From positions 33,680,134-33,744,133 of the forward strand of contig NC_077239.1 of assembly GCF_947179165.1 (NCBI RefSeq): a stretch of 64,000 nucleotides of DNA, written 5' to 3'. The position numbers were made by a program, and so were the translations under genes. The notes below the pieces were generated by a model, which did not search any database, was not told where the DNA came from, and saw nothing but the letters and a program-made list of their open reading frames with translations. Of the stretch, positions 26,285-36,917 are shown piece after piece (the first letter of the stretch is position 1; the number at the start of each line of letters is the position of its first letter). Source of the stretch: Solanum dulcamara. Its lineage: Eukaryota; Streptophyta; Magnoliopsida; Solanales; Solanaceae.

Positions 26285-26300
26285 TATATATATATATATT
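26285..26300 (+). promoter_or_regulatory. TATA-like run of the C 5' LTR
   Basis: A tatatatatatatatt run just downstream of the G-box cluster, about 110 bp upstream of the first conserved donor-like site. Transcription probably begins some 30 bp downstream. The exact start is not visible. Confidence 0.6.
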
Positions 26301-28224
26301 AATATGTGATGCTTCAGCTGTTAACTCATCCTAAAACAGAAGCTAGACTTAGAAAAAATACGTGAGAAGAGAGAAAAGAGAGGCAGCTTTGGTTCTTGAA
26401 AATTAAAGGTAAGTTTCTCAACTTTCTTCCGTGAATTAATTATATACGGTGTATATTAAGTACGTGGATACGTATATATGTGTTTTAAGACATTTATGGA
26501 ACTGAAACTCCAGCGTTGCAACTGAAATTTGGAAGGAAAAAAAAAGAGAAAACGTGAAAAGGGGCAAGGGAGAGGGTTACGGATTTTACCCTTGTTGGGT
26601 AAGCTTCCGGGTTTCGTTCCGTGAATTAATTATTTGACGTGTCCCTAAGTTGTATATTACTGTTTTATAACCTAAAAACTCAATTTGGGGCAGCAAGGAA
26701 GTACCACAAGCAGCCCGCTCAATTTCAGCACATTGAAGAAGTTCCGAGGCACAATTTCGGCTAGTTTTAACCAATTTCGGGAAAGGTAAGTTCTTCCCCT
26801 CTAATTTGAAGTTTATGATGTTAAATTGGAGCGTATTATACACCTTAGTATCTGCTGGAAGTTGGGGAAAAGGCTTCAAAATTTCGACGTTCGAAATAAG
26901 CGAAATTGGAATCGCTATAGTTAATTGTAATCGAATAATGCCTCGTACTTGTGGTATGTGACTGCTGGTCGTGTGATGAGTTGTTAGGGTGCTGGAATGT
27001 GTGTTGCTAAGGGCATGGGTGGCTTCTGGTTTCAGCCACACGACCCTCCACTTTGCAATTAAAGAATTCGCGAAAGAAAGATTAAAAACTCTAGTTTTGG
27101 TATCTTAGTTTTGAGTAAATTGTTGAGGGTTTATATTGTGTAATATTGTCGTAATATGTATATTTTTGGGCTGCTGGTTGTATTGTTGGTTAGCTGCAGG
27201 TTCTAAGGACATGGTTGTGTATTCGGATAGGGCACGTTATAGGGGAGGTGCTGTCCGATTTTCGTTAACTTCTTAAACTGGTTAAGGAACTAGTCGAGGG
27301 TGCGAGCGAGGGGATGAGCTCGATGAATACTCGTAGGTAGTCTAAGTTGCTGAAAAGTCTAAGATTGTTAATACTTGCCTTACTTCCATGTTAAATAGGT
27401 TTCGAGGACAACGACGTGGACACGATTACGGGAAATCCATAAGAGGTAGGTAAAGCCTATTCTTTCTCTTCTTTTGGCATGTCGTAGAGGTAAGTAAACA
27501 ATGATGTGATCTCTGAAGTAATTCCATTCCTAAGTGTCTTTTATTCACTTCTGGGTAATGAACTTTTATAACAGTTAAGCTACTTTCCTTGAGCCTTACC
27601 TATACTAAGGATTTAATGAATATACGGGCTCCTAGTTGTAAGGACTATATAAAAACATGTATTCTGGAGTCCTTAAGCAGTTAGCATTATCTTAGTACGT
27701 GTCTAAGGACCCCAAAACACTAACTAGTATAGCCCCTAATGGCATTTAAAGGGCATTTAAGGTGATTACATTACAATCCTGATTCTCAGACAATAGCTTA
27801 ATTTTCTTCTACGATTGAGTCTTCGCTAATGATTTAAATTGCATATGTTGCTCATTAATCTACTCGTGTATATTGTGACCCATCTTTCCCTGAGTCCCGG
27901 GCCAGGATATGTTCTCGTGCGCAACTCACTGCATTATCCCTCGAGTCCCTGACTAGAGGGCCGGGATACGTGTATATATATATATATGATGATATGTGGT
28001 AATAAGGTGGTGATGGCATTGGGCTGTGATGATATTACAGAGGTATCCATCGGACCCCTGATAGGGCCGGCTATACGATATAATTTGAACATGCATGTTT
28101 TGACACTTCACAGGGTACAGGTATAAGTTTTCATATAATATGTTATCCCCTGCTTTGCTGTTTCAGATATGTGTTCAGTTGTGCCATATTATGTTTTACA
28201 TACTCAGTACATATGTGGTACTGA

Positions 28225-28259
28225 CCCCCTTCTCTGGGGGGCTGCGTTCATGCCTGCAG
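28225..28259 (+). other. Tandem hairpins in the LTR of C
   Basis: First stem is CCCCC/GGGGG around ttctct. Directly after comes CTGCG with CGCAG; the latter is intact in the 3' LTR (about 36388-36423) and changed to TGCAG in this copy. Other LTRs keep the pairing with different bases. Confidence 0.55.
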
Positions 28260-28753
28260 GTACAGGTACACAGTTTGGGGATCCGTCAGCATAGGAGTCC
28301 CACTCAGCAGTCTAGAAGTGCTCCATTGTGCTGGAGCCTGATTTTGGTACTAAATGTGGTGTATATATTCGTTTGGTTACGGGTACGGTGGGGGCCCTGT
28401 CCCGCCTTATGTTACTGTTTTCTTACTCTTAGAGGTCTGTGGATACATATGTGGGTTGTGCTTGTATATGAGTGGGATCTGAGTTATATACATATATGTA
28501 TGTACAGCTGTACTGATATGACCTGTGATTTTGGGCGTTCCCTGTATTGTGGCAGCCTTGTCGTCTTGCGTATATGTGTGTTATGGAACGACCCTATCTA
28601 CAGTACTACAGCCTTGTCGTCTTGTATGGTTTCATATATATTGATGCATTTTGGGTATAAATAGGAGACAGGTTATGTATAGGTAGCAGGGGTATGCGTG
28701 TGTATCCAGTTCGGGCACTCGTCACGGCCTACGGGGTTGGGTCGTGACAGAAA

Positions 28754-28765
28754 TGGTATTAGAGC
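28754..28765 (+). other. Primer-binding site of C
   Basis: tggtattagagc, one mismatch from the initiator Met-tRNA complement, 4 nt after the LTR end. Confidence 0.9.
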
Positions 28766-28921
28766 AGTTCTTCCTTGGAGTGTCCACAGACCGTGTCTAG
28801 TAGAGGCTTGTTTATCGGTGTGTTGTGCACCACATCTATAAGCAGGAGGCTACAGGACATTTAGGATGTTACTTTCTTTCTTATCATAGATCGTGCAATA
28901 GAGTTATGTTTTAGGATGATC

Positions 28922-28949
28922 CTTCACTAATCTACCTTTATGTTTGTAG
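28922..28949 (+). promoter_or_regulatory. Splice-acceptor-like signal just before gag of C
   Basis: cactaat (branch-point-like), then a T-rich tract ending tttgtag at 28949; the gag ATG begins at 28952. The equivalent place in A, B and D also has a tactaac-like branch site and an AG acceptor (cttaacag or gatttcag). Joining it to an LTR donor would remove the primer-binding site from a gag-pol mRNA. No transcript evidence is available. Confidence 0.45.
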
Positions 28950-28951
28950 TG

Positions 28952-30217
28952 ATGCCTCCACGGAAAGCAACCACTGCCCAGAAGGGCAAGTCGGCAGCTG
29001 GGGAAACTAGTCAGACCCCAAGAATTACCAGGACCCGTGCCCAGTCTATGCCAAGGATTGTACTTCAGTCGGCAAGTTCTACTATGCTGCCACCCCCAGA
29101 GGAGTTTAGGGCAGCAGCAGCTGCAGATCCCGAACCTCTAGTACAGGAGCCTCCAGTCCCACAGCATGGGGTAGAAGACAGAGCTATGAGAGATGCAGTA
29201 CAGTTGCTGACTGGACTGATGGTAGGACAGGCTCGGAGGCATGGCCCAGATGATGCAAATAGACAAGATAGCTTGAGGGTTCGTGACTTCCTAGCCTGCA
29301 ATCCCCCAGAATTTCATGGATCGAGACCTGCAGAGGACCCACAGGAGTTTATTAGATAGATGCAGCGTACACTGCGAATCATTAGGGCCTCGGAGACTAA
29401 GTCGGTGGAATTAGCCTCTTATCGGCTGCGTGATGTGGCAGCTAACTGGCACGAGTCTTGGGAGTTATCGAGGGGAGAGGGTGCTTCTCCAGCTGAATAG
29501 GATGAATTTGCAGAAGCCTTTCTTAGCCACTTCCTGCCTCCAGAAATGAAACGAGCTAGGGTTGATAAATTTTTGCAGTTAAAGCAGAACGGCAGGAGTA
29601 TTCGCGACTATAGCCTCGAGTTTGACTCATTGGCGAGGTACGCCCCCACAGTTGTAGCAGATATGGCAGACAGGGTGCATCGGTATATCATGGGCTTAGA
29701 CCTTTATTTGGTTGATAGCTGTATAGCCATGGCTTCTCAGCCAGGCATGGACATTGCCCGGGTACAAGCATATGCCCAAGGGGTAGAAGAGCGACATGGG
29801 AGGCGTCAGCCTGACAGATGGTTTGATAGAATTCAGCCTAAAAGGGCTAGGTCAGCTGGTTATCCAGGAGAATTTCGCAGCGGGCGATTCCAGCAATCTA
29901 GTAGGTATCCCTCCCAGCCAGCTCGGAGTGTACCTCCACAGTTTCCAGGTGGAAGAATTGAGAGCACCAGATATTTGGGGCCTAGTCAAAGCTCCAGAGC
30001 ATCAGGTATACAGATGGACCAGAGTTCTCGATAGTCAAGACCACTAGTACCACAGTGTCCCCGTTGTAATAGACTTCATTTTGGAGAATGTCGCCGAAGT
30101 ATAGGTGCCTGTTTTTCTTGTGGCCACCAAGGCCATATTGCGAGGGAATGTCCGTTTAAAAGTACTCCAGGTGGTATAGCTCAGCCAACTGGGTCGGTTG
30201 CGGGTTCTTCTTCTTCT
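28952..30217 (+). pseudogene. gag: gag of element C (broken)
   Basis: Capsid/nucleocapsid polyprotein of a Ty3/gypsy element. It starts MPPRKATT at the ATG that follows the acceptor-like site. The capsid region contains FLACNPPEFHGS, a RDVAANWHESW-type block, and FAEAFLSHFLPPEMK. The zinc knuckle CFSCGHQGHIAREC (CCHC) begins at 30110, after a Cys-rich CPRC-type segment. Stops at 29357-29359, 29498-29500 and 30032-30034 interrupt an otherwise constant frame that continues into protease. Each stop is one G:C-to-A:T change from a Trp or Gln codon plausible at that place. It would form virus-like particles that package element RNA. Confidence 0.9.
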
Positions 30218-30576
30218 GTGTCTATGCGCCCGATAGGGCGGGGTATGCAGATACCGGCAGGCCATGGTAGAGGTCGTGGTGGAATTTCTAGTTCTGGCGG
30301 CCCTTCTAATCGTATATATGCTTTGGCTAGTAGACAAGATCAGGAAGCGTCGCCAAACGTAGTCACAGGTATATTATCAATCTTTGCTCGGGATGTATAT
30401 GCGTTGATGGATCCCGGCTCTACTTTATCATATATATCTCCTTTTGTTGCTAATAAAATTGGGATTAAGCCTGAATTAATAGAAGCATTTGAGGTGGCTA
30501 CACCAGTAGGAGATTCTCTTGTGGTGAAACAAGTATATAGAAATTGCCCGGTTAATGTATATAGTCACATCGTACT
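30218..30576 (+). pseudogene. Protease region of C pol
   Basis: In frame with gag. The active-site motif is ALMDPGSTLSYIS (about 30401-30440), with the DPG variant of the aspartic protease D-S/T-G triad that I recognise as common in plant chromoviruses. After NCPVNVYSH, near 30565-30575, the frame shifts: downstream pol is open only in another frame. The change is either two bases gained or one lost. The protease would cleave the polyprotein. Confidence 0.85.
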
Positions 30577-32574
30577 TTGGCTGATTTGATAGAATTGGAT
30601 ATGGTGGAATTTGATGTTATTATGGGTATGGATTGGTTAGCTTCATGTCGTGCCAATGTAGACTGTAGAAATAAAGTAGTTCGGTTCCAGTTTCCGGGTG
30701 AATCAATTGTTGAGTGGACTGGAAATACGGCGTCGCCGAAGGGTAAGTTTATTTCATACCTTAAGGCAAGGAAAATGATCAGGAAGGGGTGTATTTATCA
30801 TTTAGTCCGCGTGCATGATCTGGAAGCAGAGGTGCCAACTCTTCAGTCGGTACCCGTGGTTAAAGAATATCCGGATGTGTTTCCAGATGAACTTCCAGGT
30901 CTTCCTCCCGAACGGGAGATAGAGTTCACGATAGACATGCCACCAGATACTCAGCCTATTTCTATTCCCCCATATAGAATGGCACCCGCGGAATTAAAGG
31001 AGCTAAAGGAGCAACTAAAGGACTTCCTGGAAAAAGGCTTCATTAGGCCCAGTACATCCCCATGGGGAGCGCCGGTATTATTTGTTAAAAAGAAAGATGG
31101 ATCGCTGCGAATGTGCATTGACTATAGGCAGCTGAACAAGGTAACAATTAAGAATAGATATCCCCTCCCCAGGATTGATGATTTGTTTGACCAGTTGCAG
31201 GGTGCTAAATGCTTTTCGAAGATAGACCTGCGGTCAGGCTACCATCAGGTACGGGTAAGAGAAGCAGATATCCCAAAGACCACATTCAGAACCCGATACG
31301 GACATTATGAATTCAGAGTGATGTCTTTTGGGTTGACAAATGCTCCAGCGGTGTTTATGGACTTGATGAACCGAGTGTTCAAACCATTTCTAGATTTGTT
31401 CATGATTGTATTTATTGATGATATTTTGATCTATTCACGATCAGAAAAGGAACATGCAGATCATTTGCGGGCAGTACTGGAAATACTCCAACACCAGAAA
31501 TTATACGCTAAATTTTCTAAATGTGAATTTTGGTTAACTTCAGTGGCTTTTCTGGGGCATATTATTGGGATTGATGGTATTCGCGTAGATACGCAGAAGA
31601 TTGAGGCCGTGAAGGCATGGCCAAGACCTACAACTCCTATGGAGGTACGTAGCTTTTTGGGATTAGCAGGATATTACAGAAGGTTCATAGAACAGTTTGC
31701 TTCCATTTCGGCGCCTTTAACAAGACTGACTCAAAAGGTGGCTAAGTTCCAGTGGACTGATGCTTGTGAACGGAGCTTTCAGTTGTTAAAAGAAAAATTG
31801 ACTACGGCTCCTGTTCTAACCCTTCCAGAAGGACCCAATGGCCTTGTTATTTATTGTGATGCTTCCGGTATTGGACTTGGATGTGTATTGATGCAACATG
31901 GTAAAGTTATAGCTTATGCATCCCGGCAGCTCAGAAAGCATGAGAAGAATTATCCAACTCATGACTTGGAATTAGCAGCGGTGATTCATGCCTTGAAAAT
32001 ATGGAGACACTATCTATATGGTGTGCACGTGGATATTTATACAGATCACAAAAGCCTCCAGTATATTTTTAAACAAAAGGAATTGAACTTACGGCAGAGA
32101 AGGTGGTTGGAATTGCTGAAAGATTATGATGTCGACATCTTATACCACCCTGGGAAAGCGAATGTGGTGGCGGATGCGCTCAGCCGTAAATCAATGGGTA
32201 GCTTAGCAGAGGTACGACCAGGACAGAAGGAAATGATCCGTGAGATCTGCCAGCTTGCCAGTCTTGGAGTCCGCTTAGTTGATTCGGGTGATGACGGGGT
32301 TTCTGTTCGAGGAATTGCTGAATCCTCTGTCATGGAGGAAGTAAAGCGATGTCAATACCAGGACCCTGTTATAACGAAGTATAGAGATGAAATTCTCCGA
32401 AAGAAAAAGACTCCATTTGACCTTACGGCCGGTGGGATATTACGATACCAAGGCAGAGTCTGTGTACCGGAGGTTGCAGGACTAAGACAGCAAGTACTGT
32501 CTGCACATTACGCTCGCTATTCTATTCATCCTAGGTCAACCAAGATGTATCACGACCTCAGATGTCTGTATTAG
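30577..32574 (+). pseudogene. pol: Reverse transcriptase and RNase H of C pol
   Basis: A 665-codon open stretch of the polyprotein, not a gene with its own start. Reverse transcriptase runs from about residue 130 ([18 protein letters not shown]) with the catalytic FIDDILIYS at about 279-287. RNase H follows, with [10 protein letters not shown] (about 426), [10 protein letters not shown] and [11 protein letters not shown] supplying the acidic residues, and ends [14 protein letters not shown]. The integrase HHCC zinc-finger histidines begin near the end. The stop at 32572-32574 (Trp expected) separates it from the rest of integrase. All RT and RNase H catalytic residues I can check are present. 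Confidence 0.95.
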
Positions 32575-33777
32575 TGGGATGGTATGAAAAGAGATATAGC
32601 AGAGTTCGTAGCCTAATGCCCAAACTGCCAACAAGTTAAAGTTGAACATCAGAAACCGGGTGGGCTACTACAGGAGATGGAGATTCCAACTTGGAAATGG
32701 GAAGCGATTAATATGGACTTTATTATAGGTTTGCCTCGGACTCTTCGAAAGCAGGATTCCATATGGGTTATCGTGGATAGGCTGACAAAATCAGCCCACT
32801 TCCTTCCAGTCCGGACCACTTACTCAGCTGAGGACTATGCAAAGTTGTACATTAAGGAAATAGTACGACTTCATGGAGTTCCCACATCCATTATTTCAGA
32901 CAGAGGAGCTCAGTTCACAGCCCACTTTTGGAAGTCATTCCAGGAAGGCTTGGGGACACAGGTAAGCCTTAGTACAGCATTTCATCCTCAAACTGATGGG
33001 CAAGCGGAGCGTACGATTCAAACGTTAGAGGACATGTTGTGGGCCTGCATAATTGACTTCAAAGGTAGCTGGGATGATCATGTACCCCTTATTGAGTTTG
33101 CCTACAATAACAGTTATCACTCTAGCATCCAGATGGCGCCGTATGAGGCTTTATACGGCAGGAAGTGCAGGTCGCCTATCGGGTGGTTTGAGGTTGGTGA
33201 AACACAACTAATAGGCCCAGACATGGTCCAGCAGGCGGTAGATAAAGTAAGGCTTATTCGGGAAAGATTATTAGCAGCCCAGAGTCGACAAAAATCATAT
33301 GCAGATAATCGACGTCGACCCTTGGAATTTCAAGTAGGTGATTGGGTGTTCTTAAAAGTATCGCCCATGAAAGGGGTAATGAGGTTCGGCAAGAAAGGGA
33401 AGCTGAGTCCGAGATATATTGGCCCTTACCTAATTCTTCGCCGAATAGGCAAAGTGGCATACGAACTAAACTTACCAGCGGATCTAGAAGCTGTACATCC
33501 AGTCTTTCACGTGTCAATGCTTCGTAAATGTGTGGGTGATCCATCCCGGGTACATCCCATAGACGATATCCAGGTCACAGAGGAGTTAGCCTATGAAGAA
33601 CAACCTATCGCCATCCTGGATCGGCAAATCAGAAGACTGCGGACTAAGGATGTAGCCTCTGTCAAGGTGTTGTGGCGAAATAAGAATCGGGAAGAAATGA
33701 CCTGGGAAGCTGAGGAGGACATGAAAAACAAATATCCGTACCTATTTTCGACACCTACAGGTAACCCCAACTCTTAG
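32575..33777 (+). pseudogene. Integrase and chromodomain of C pol
   Basis: Continues the same frame. The HHCC finger is completed by CPNCQQVK after a further stop at 32614-32616 (Gln expected). The core has the D,D,E residues in NMDFIIGLP, SDRGAQF and GQAERTIQTLED. The GPY/F module is GPYLILRRIGKVAYEL, and a C-terminal chromodomain follows (YEEQPIAILDRQIRRLR through WEAEEDMKNKYP). The normal stop is at 33775-33777. Integrase inserts element DNA; the chromodomain of chromoviruses is thought to steer insertion toward heterochromatin, which fits the nested setting. Confidence 0.93.
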
Positions 33778-33895
33778 AACTGGTATATTAATTATTTAGA
33801 TAAAAATGTATGTTATCATAGTAGAAGAAAACCTCCCTATAATCGGCATAAAGTTTTAAGAGAAGTTTTATTCAACATTCGGGGACGAATGTTCT

Positions 33896-33909
33896 AAAGG
33901 GGGGAAGGA
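33896..33909 (+). other. Polypurine tract of C
   Basis: aaaggggggaagga directly before the 3' LTR, preceded by the attcggggacgaatgt block shared by the whole group. Confidence 0.93.
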
Positions 33910-36900
33910 TGTTACACCCCACATTCTTGAACTCGAAAGGTTCCTAAAGCTACTTAGAAGCTATCATGTGATCCGCCTAAGTTATGACACTATTAAATAA
34001 TTCTAAGAAGGGAGAATGTGACACCCCATAGTAGGGAAGATTGGAGATAAGGTCAAGAGAAGTCGGAGGAAGTTGGAGGCCAAGCGATGAGTCGTAGGAC
34101 TTGATTTGCTTACGTACGCCTCTAACTTAGAAGTTTACTTACCTAAATCTATTTGAGTACACACCAAGCTTCCATAGCATCAATGACATAGGCTCTTAAA
34201 CTAAGACGAGATTACGAACCCACGAGGAAGAAAAAAAAAATCCGTGGGGCAGCCAATAGGAGAGTGACACGTGGAAGCCCTAAGCAAGCAGGTGACCCAC
34301 CTACTTGGGGTCAAGCAGGTGACCCACCTGCTTGGGGGAGGTTGACCCCGCTGCCACGTGGCAGCACCCCATTGGTCGCATGGTTGAAGTGGCCCAATGA
34401 TGGCCCGACACGTGTCACCCTTAGGAACTGACACGTGTCATCTTATATATATATATATATTAATATGTGATGCTTCAGCTGTTAACTCATCCTAAAACAG
34501 AAGCTAGACTTAGAAAAAATACGTGAGAAGAGAGAAAAGAGAGGCAGCTTTGGTTCTTGAAAATTAAAGGTAAGTTTCTCAACTTTCTTCCGTGAATTAA
34601 TTATATACGGTGTATATTAAGTACGTGGATACGTATATATGTGTTTTAAGACGTTTATGGAACTGAAACTCCAGCGTTGCAACTGAAATTTGGAAGGAAA
34701 AAAAAAGAGAAAACGTGAAAAGGGGCAAGGGAGAGGGTTACGGATTTTACCCTTGTTGGGTAAGCTTCCGGGTTTCGTTCCGTGAATTAATTATTTGACG
34801 TGTACCTAAGTTGTATATTACTGTTTTATAACCTAAAAACTCAATTTGGGGCAGCAAGGAAGTACCACAAGCAGCCCGCTCAATTTCAGCACATTGAAGA
34901 AGTTCCGAGGCACAATTTCGGCTAGTTTTAACCAATTTCGGGAAAGGTAAGTTCTTCCCCTCTAATTTGAAGTTTATGATGTTAGATTGGAGCGTATTAT
35001 ACACCTTAGTATCTGCTGGAAGTTGGGGAAAAGGCTTCAAAATTTCGACGTTCGAAATAAGCGAAATTGGAATCGCTATAGTTAATTGTAATCGAATAAT
35101 GCCTCGTACTTGTGGTATGTGACTGCTGGTCGTGTGATGAGTTGTTAGGGTGCTGGAATGTGTGTTTCTAAGGGCATGGGTGGCTTCTGGTTTCAGCCAC
35201 ACGACCCTCCACTTTGCAATTAAAGAATTCGCGAAAGAAAGATTAAAAACTCTAGTTTTGGTATCTTAGTTTTGAGTAAATTGTTGAGGGTTTATATTGT
35301 GTAATATTGTCGTAATATGTATATTTTTGGGCTGCTGGTTGTATTGTTGGTTAGCTGCAGGTTCTAAGGACATGGTTGTGTATTCGGATAGGGCACGTTA
35401 TAGGGGAGGTGCTGTCCGATTTTCGTTAACTTCTTAAACTGGTTAAGGAACTAGTCGAGGGTGCGAGCGAGGGGACGAGCTCGATGAATACTCGTAGGTA
35501 GTCTAAGTTGCTGAAAAGTCTAAGATTGTTAATACTTGCCTTTCTTCCATGTTAAATAGGTTTCGAGGACAACGACGTGGACACGATTACGGGAAATCCA
35601 TAAGAGGTAGGTAAAGCCTATTCTTTCTCTTCTTTTGGCATGTCGTAGAGGTAAGTAAACAATGATGTGATCTCTGAAGTAATTCCATTCCTAAGTGTCT
35701 TTTATTCACTTCTGGGTAATGAACTTTTATAACAGTTAAGCTACTTTCCTTGAGCCTTACCTATACTAAGGATTTAATGAATATACGGGCTCCTAGTTGT
35801 AAGGACTATATAAAAACATGTATTCTGGAGTCCTTAAGCAGTTAGCATTATCTTAGTACGTGTCTAAGGACCCCAAAACACTAACTAGTATAGCCCCTAA
35901 TGGCATTTAAAGGGCATTTAAGGTGATTACATTACAATCCTGATTCTCAGACAATAGCTTAATTTTCTTCTACGATTGAGTCTTCGCTAATGATTTAAAT
36001 TGCATATGTTGCTCATTAATCTACTCGTGTATATTGTGACCCATCTTTCCCTGAGTCCCGGGCCAGGATATGTTCTCGTGCGCAACTCACTGCATTATCC
36101 CTCGAGTCCCTGACTAGAGGGCCGGGATACGTGTATATATATATATATATGATGATATGTGGTAATAAGGTGGTGATGGCATTGGGCTGTGATGATATTA
36201 CAGAGGTATCCATCGGACCCCTGATAGGGCCGGCTATACGATATAATTTGAACATGCATGTTTTGACACTTCACAGGGTACAGGTATAAGTTTTCATATG
36301 ATATGTTATCCCCTGCTTTGCTGTTTCAGATATGTGTTCAGTTGTGCCATATTATGTTTTACATACTCAGTACATATGTCGTACTGACCCCCTTCTCTGG
36401 GGGGCTGCGTTCATGCCCGCAGGTACAGGTACACAGTTTGGGGATCCGTCAGCATAGGAGTCCCACTCAGCAGTCTAGAAGTGCTCCATTGTGCTGGAGC
36501 CTGATTTTGGTACTAAATGTGGTGTATATATTCGTTTGGTTACGGGTACGGTGGGGGCCCTGTCCCGCCTTATGTTACTGTTTTCTTACTCTTAGAGGTC
36601 TGTGGATACATATGTGGGTTGTGCCTGTATATGAGTGGGATCTGAGTTATATACATATATATATGTACAGCTGTACTGATATGACCTGTGATTTTGGGCG
36701 TTCCCTGTATTGTGGCAGCCTTGTCGGCTTGCGTATATGTGTGTTATGGAACGACCCTATATACAGTACTACAGCCTTGTCGGCTTGTATGTTTTCATAT
36801 ATATTGATGCATTTTGGGTATAAATAGGAGACAGGTTATGTATAGGTAGCAGGGGTATGCGTGTGTGTCCGGTTCGGGCACTCGTCACGGCCTACGGGGT

Positions 36901-36912
36901 TGGGTCGTGACA
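33910..36912 (+). repeat. 3' LTR of C
   Basis: 3003 bp. Differs from the 5' copy by about 20 point changes, one extra 27-bp unit of the U3 palindrome array (about 34292-34322) and AT-repeat lengths near 34445 and 36135. Ends GTCGTGACA at 36912. Confidence 0.95.
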
Positions 36913-36917
36913 ATTAT
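36913..36917 (+). repeat. Target-site duplication of C, right copy
   Basis: attat, one change from actat at 25773-25777. Confidence 0.82.

Larger units (their letters stand above)
25778..28749 (+). repeat. 5' LTR of C
   Basis: 2972 bp, TGTTACACCCC to GGTCGTGACA. Components: U3 cluster 26129-26278, TATA run 26285-26300, donor-like sites cut before 26409 (aaag/gtaagt), 26786 (aaag/gtaagt) and 27446 (agag/gtaggt), an acceptor-like ttaaatag near 27401, and a paired hairpin at about 28225-28258. Confidence 0.95.
25778..36912 (+). mobile_element. Element C: near-complete Ty3/gypsy chromovirus (Tekay/Del-like)
   Basis: 11.1-kb plus-strand element with LTRs 25778-28749 and 33910-36912, primer-binding site, gag-PR-RT-RNase H-IN-chromodomain order, and polypurine tract. 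The Ty3/gypsy order (integrase after RNase H), C-terminal chromodomain, single long frame and ~3-kb LTRs fit the Tekay (Del) chromovirus clade; the clade call is by recognition. Five stops and one frameshift make this copy non-functional for protein. About 20 substitutions by eye separate the LTRs, plus a 27-bp unit and AT-dinucleotide length differences, so it is the youngest layer of the nest. Confidence 0.93.

Noticed and set aside
26586..27041. 151-codon minus-strand ORF in the C 5' LTR, repeated at 34747-35202 in the 3' LTR
   Set aside because: The two copies are the same LTR sequence, so their likeness is not evidence of selection. It runs against the element, overlaps a conserved donor-like site, and shows no domain.
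28140..28664. 174-codon plus-strand ORF in the LTR of C (also 36303-36827)
   Set aside because: Lies in the R/U5-like end of the LTR over the hairpins. It is not open in the LTRs of B, E or H, and looks like composition.
29065..29301. Minus-strand ORFs inside gag-pol of C (also 30044-30337, 32124-32333, 33254-33544)
   Set aside because: Shadows of the real frame on the other strand.
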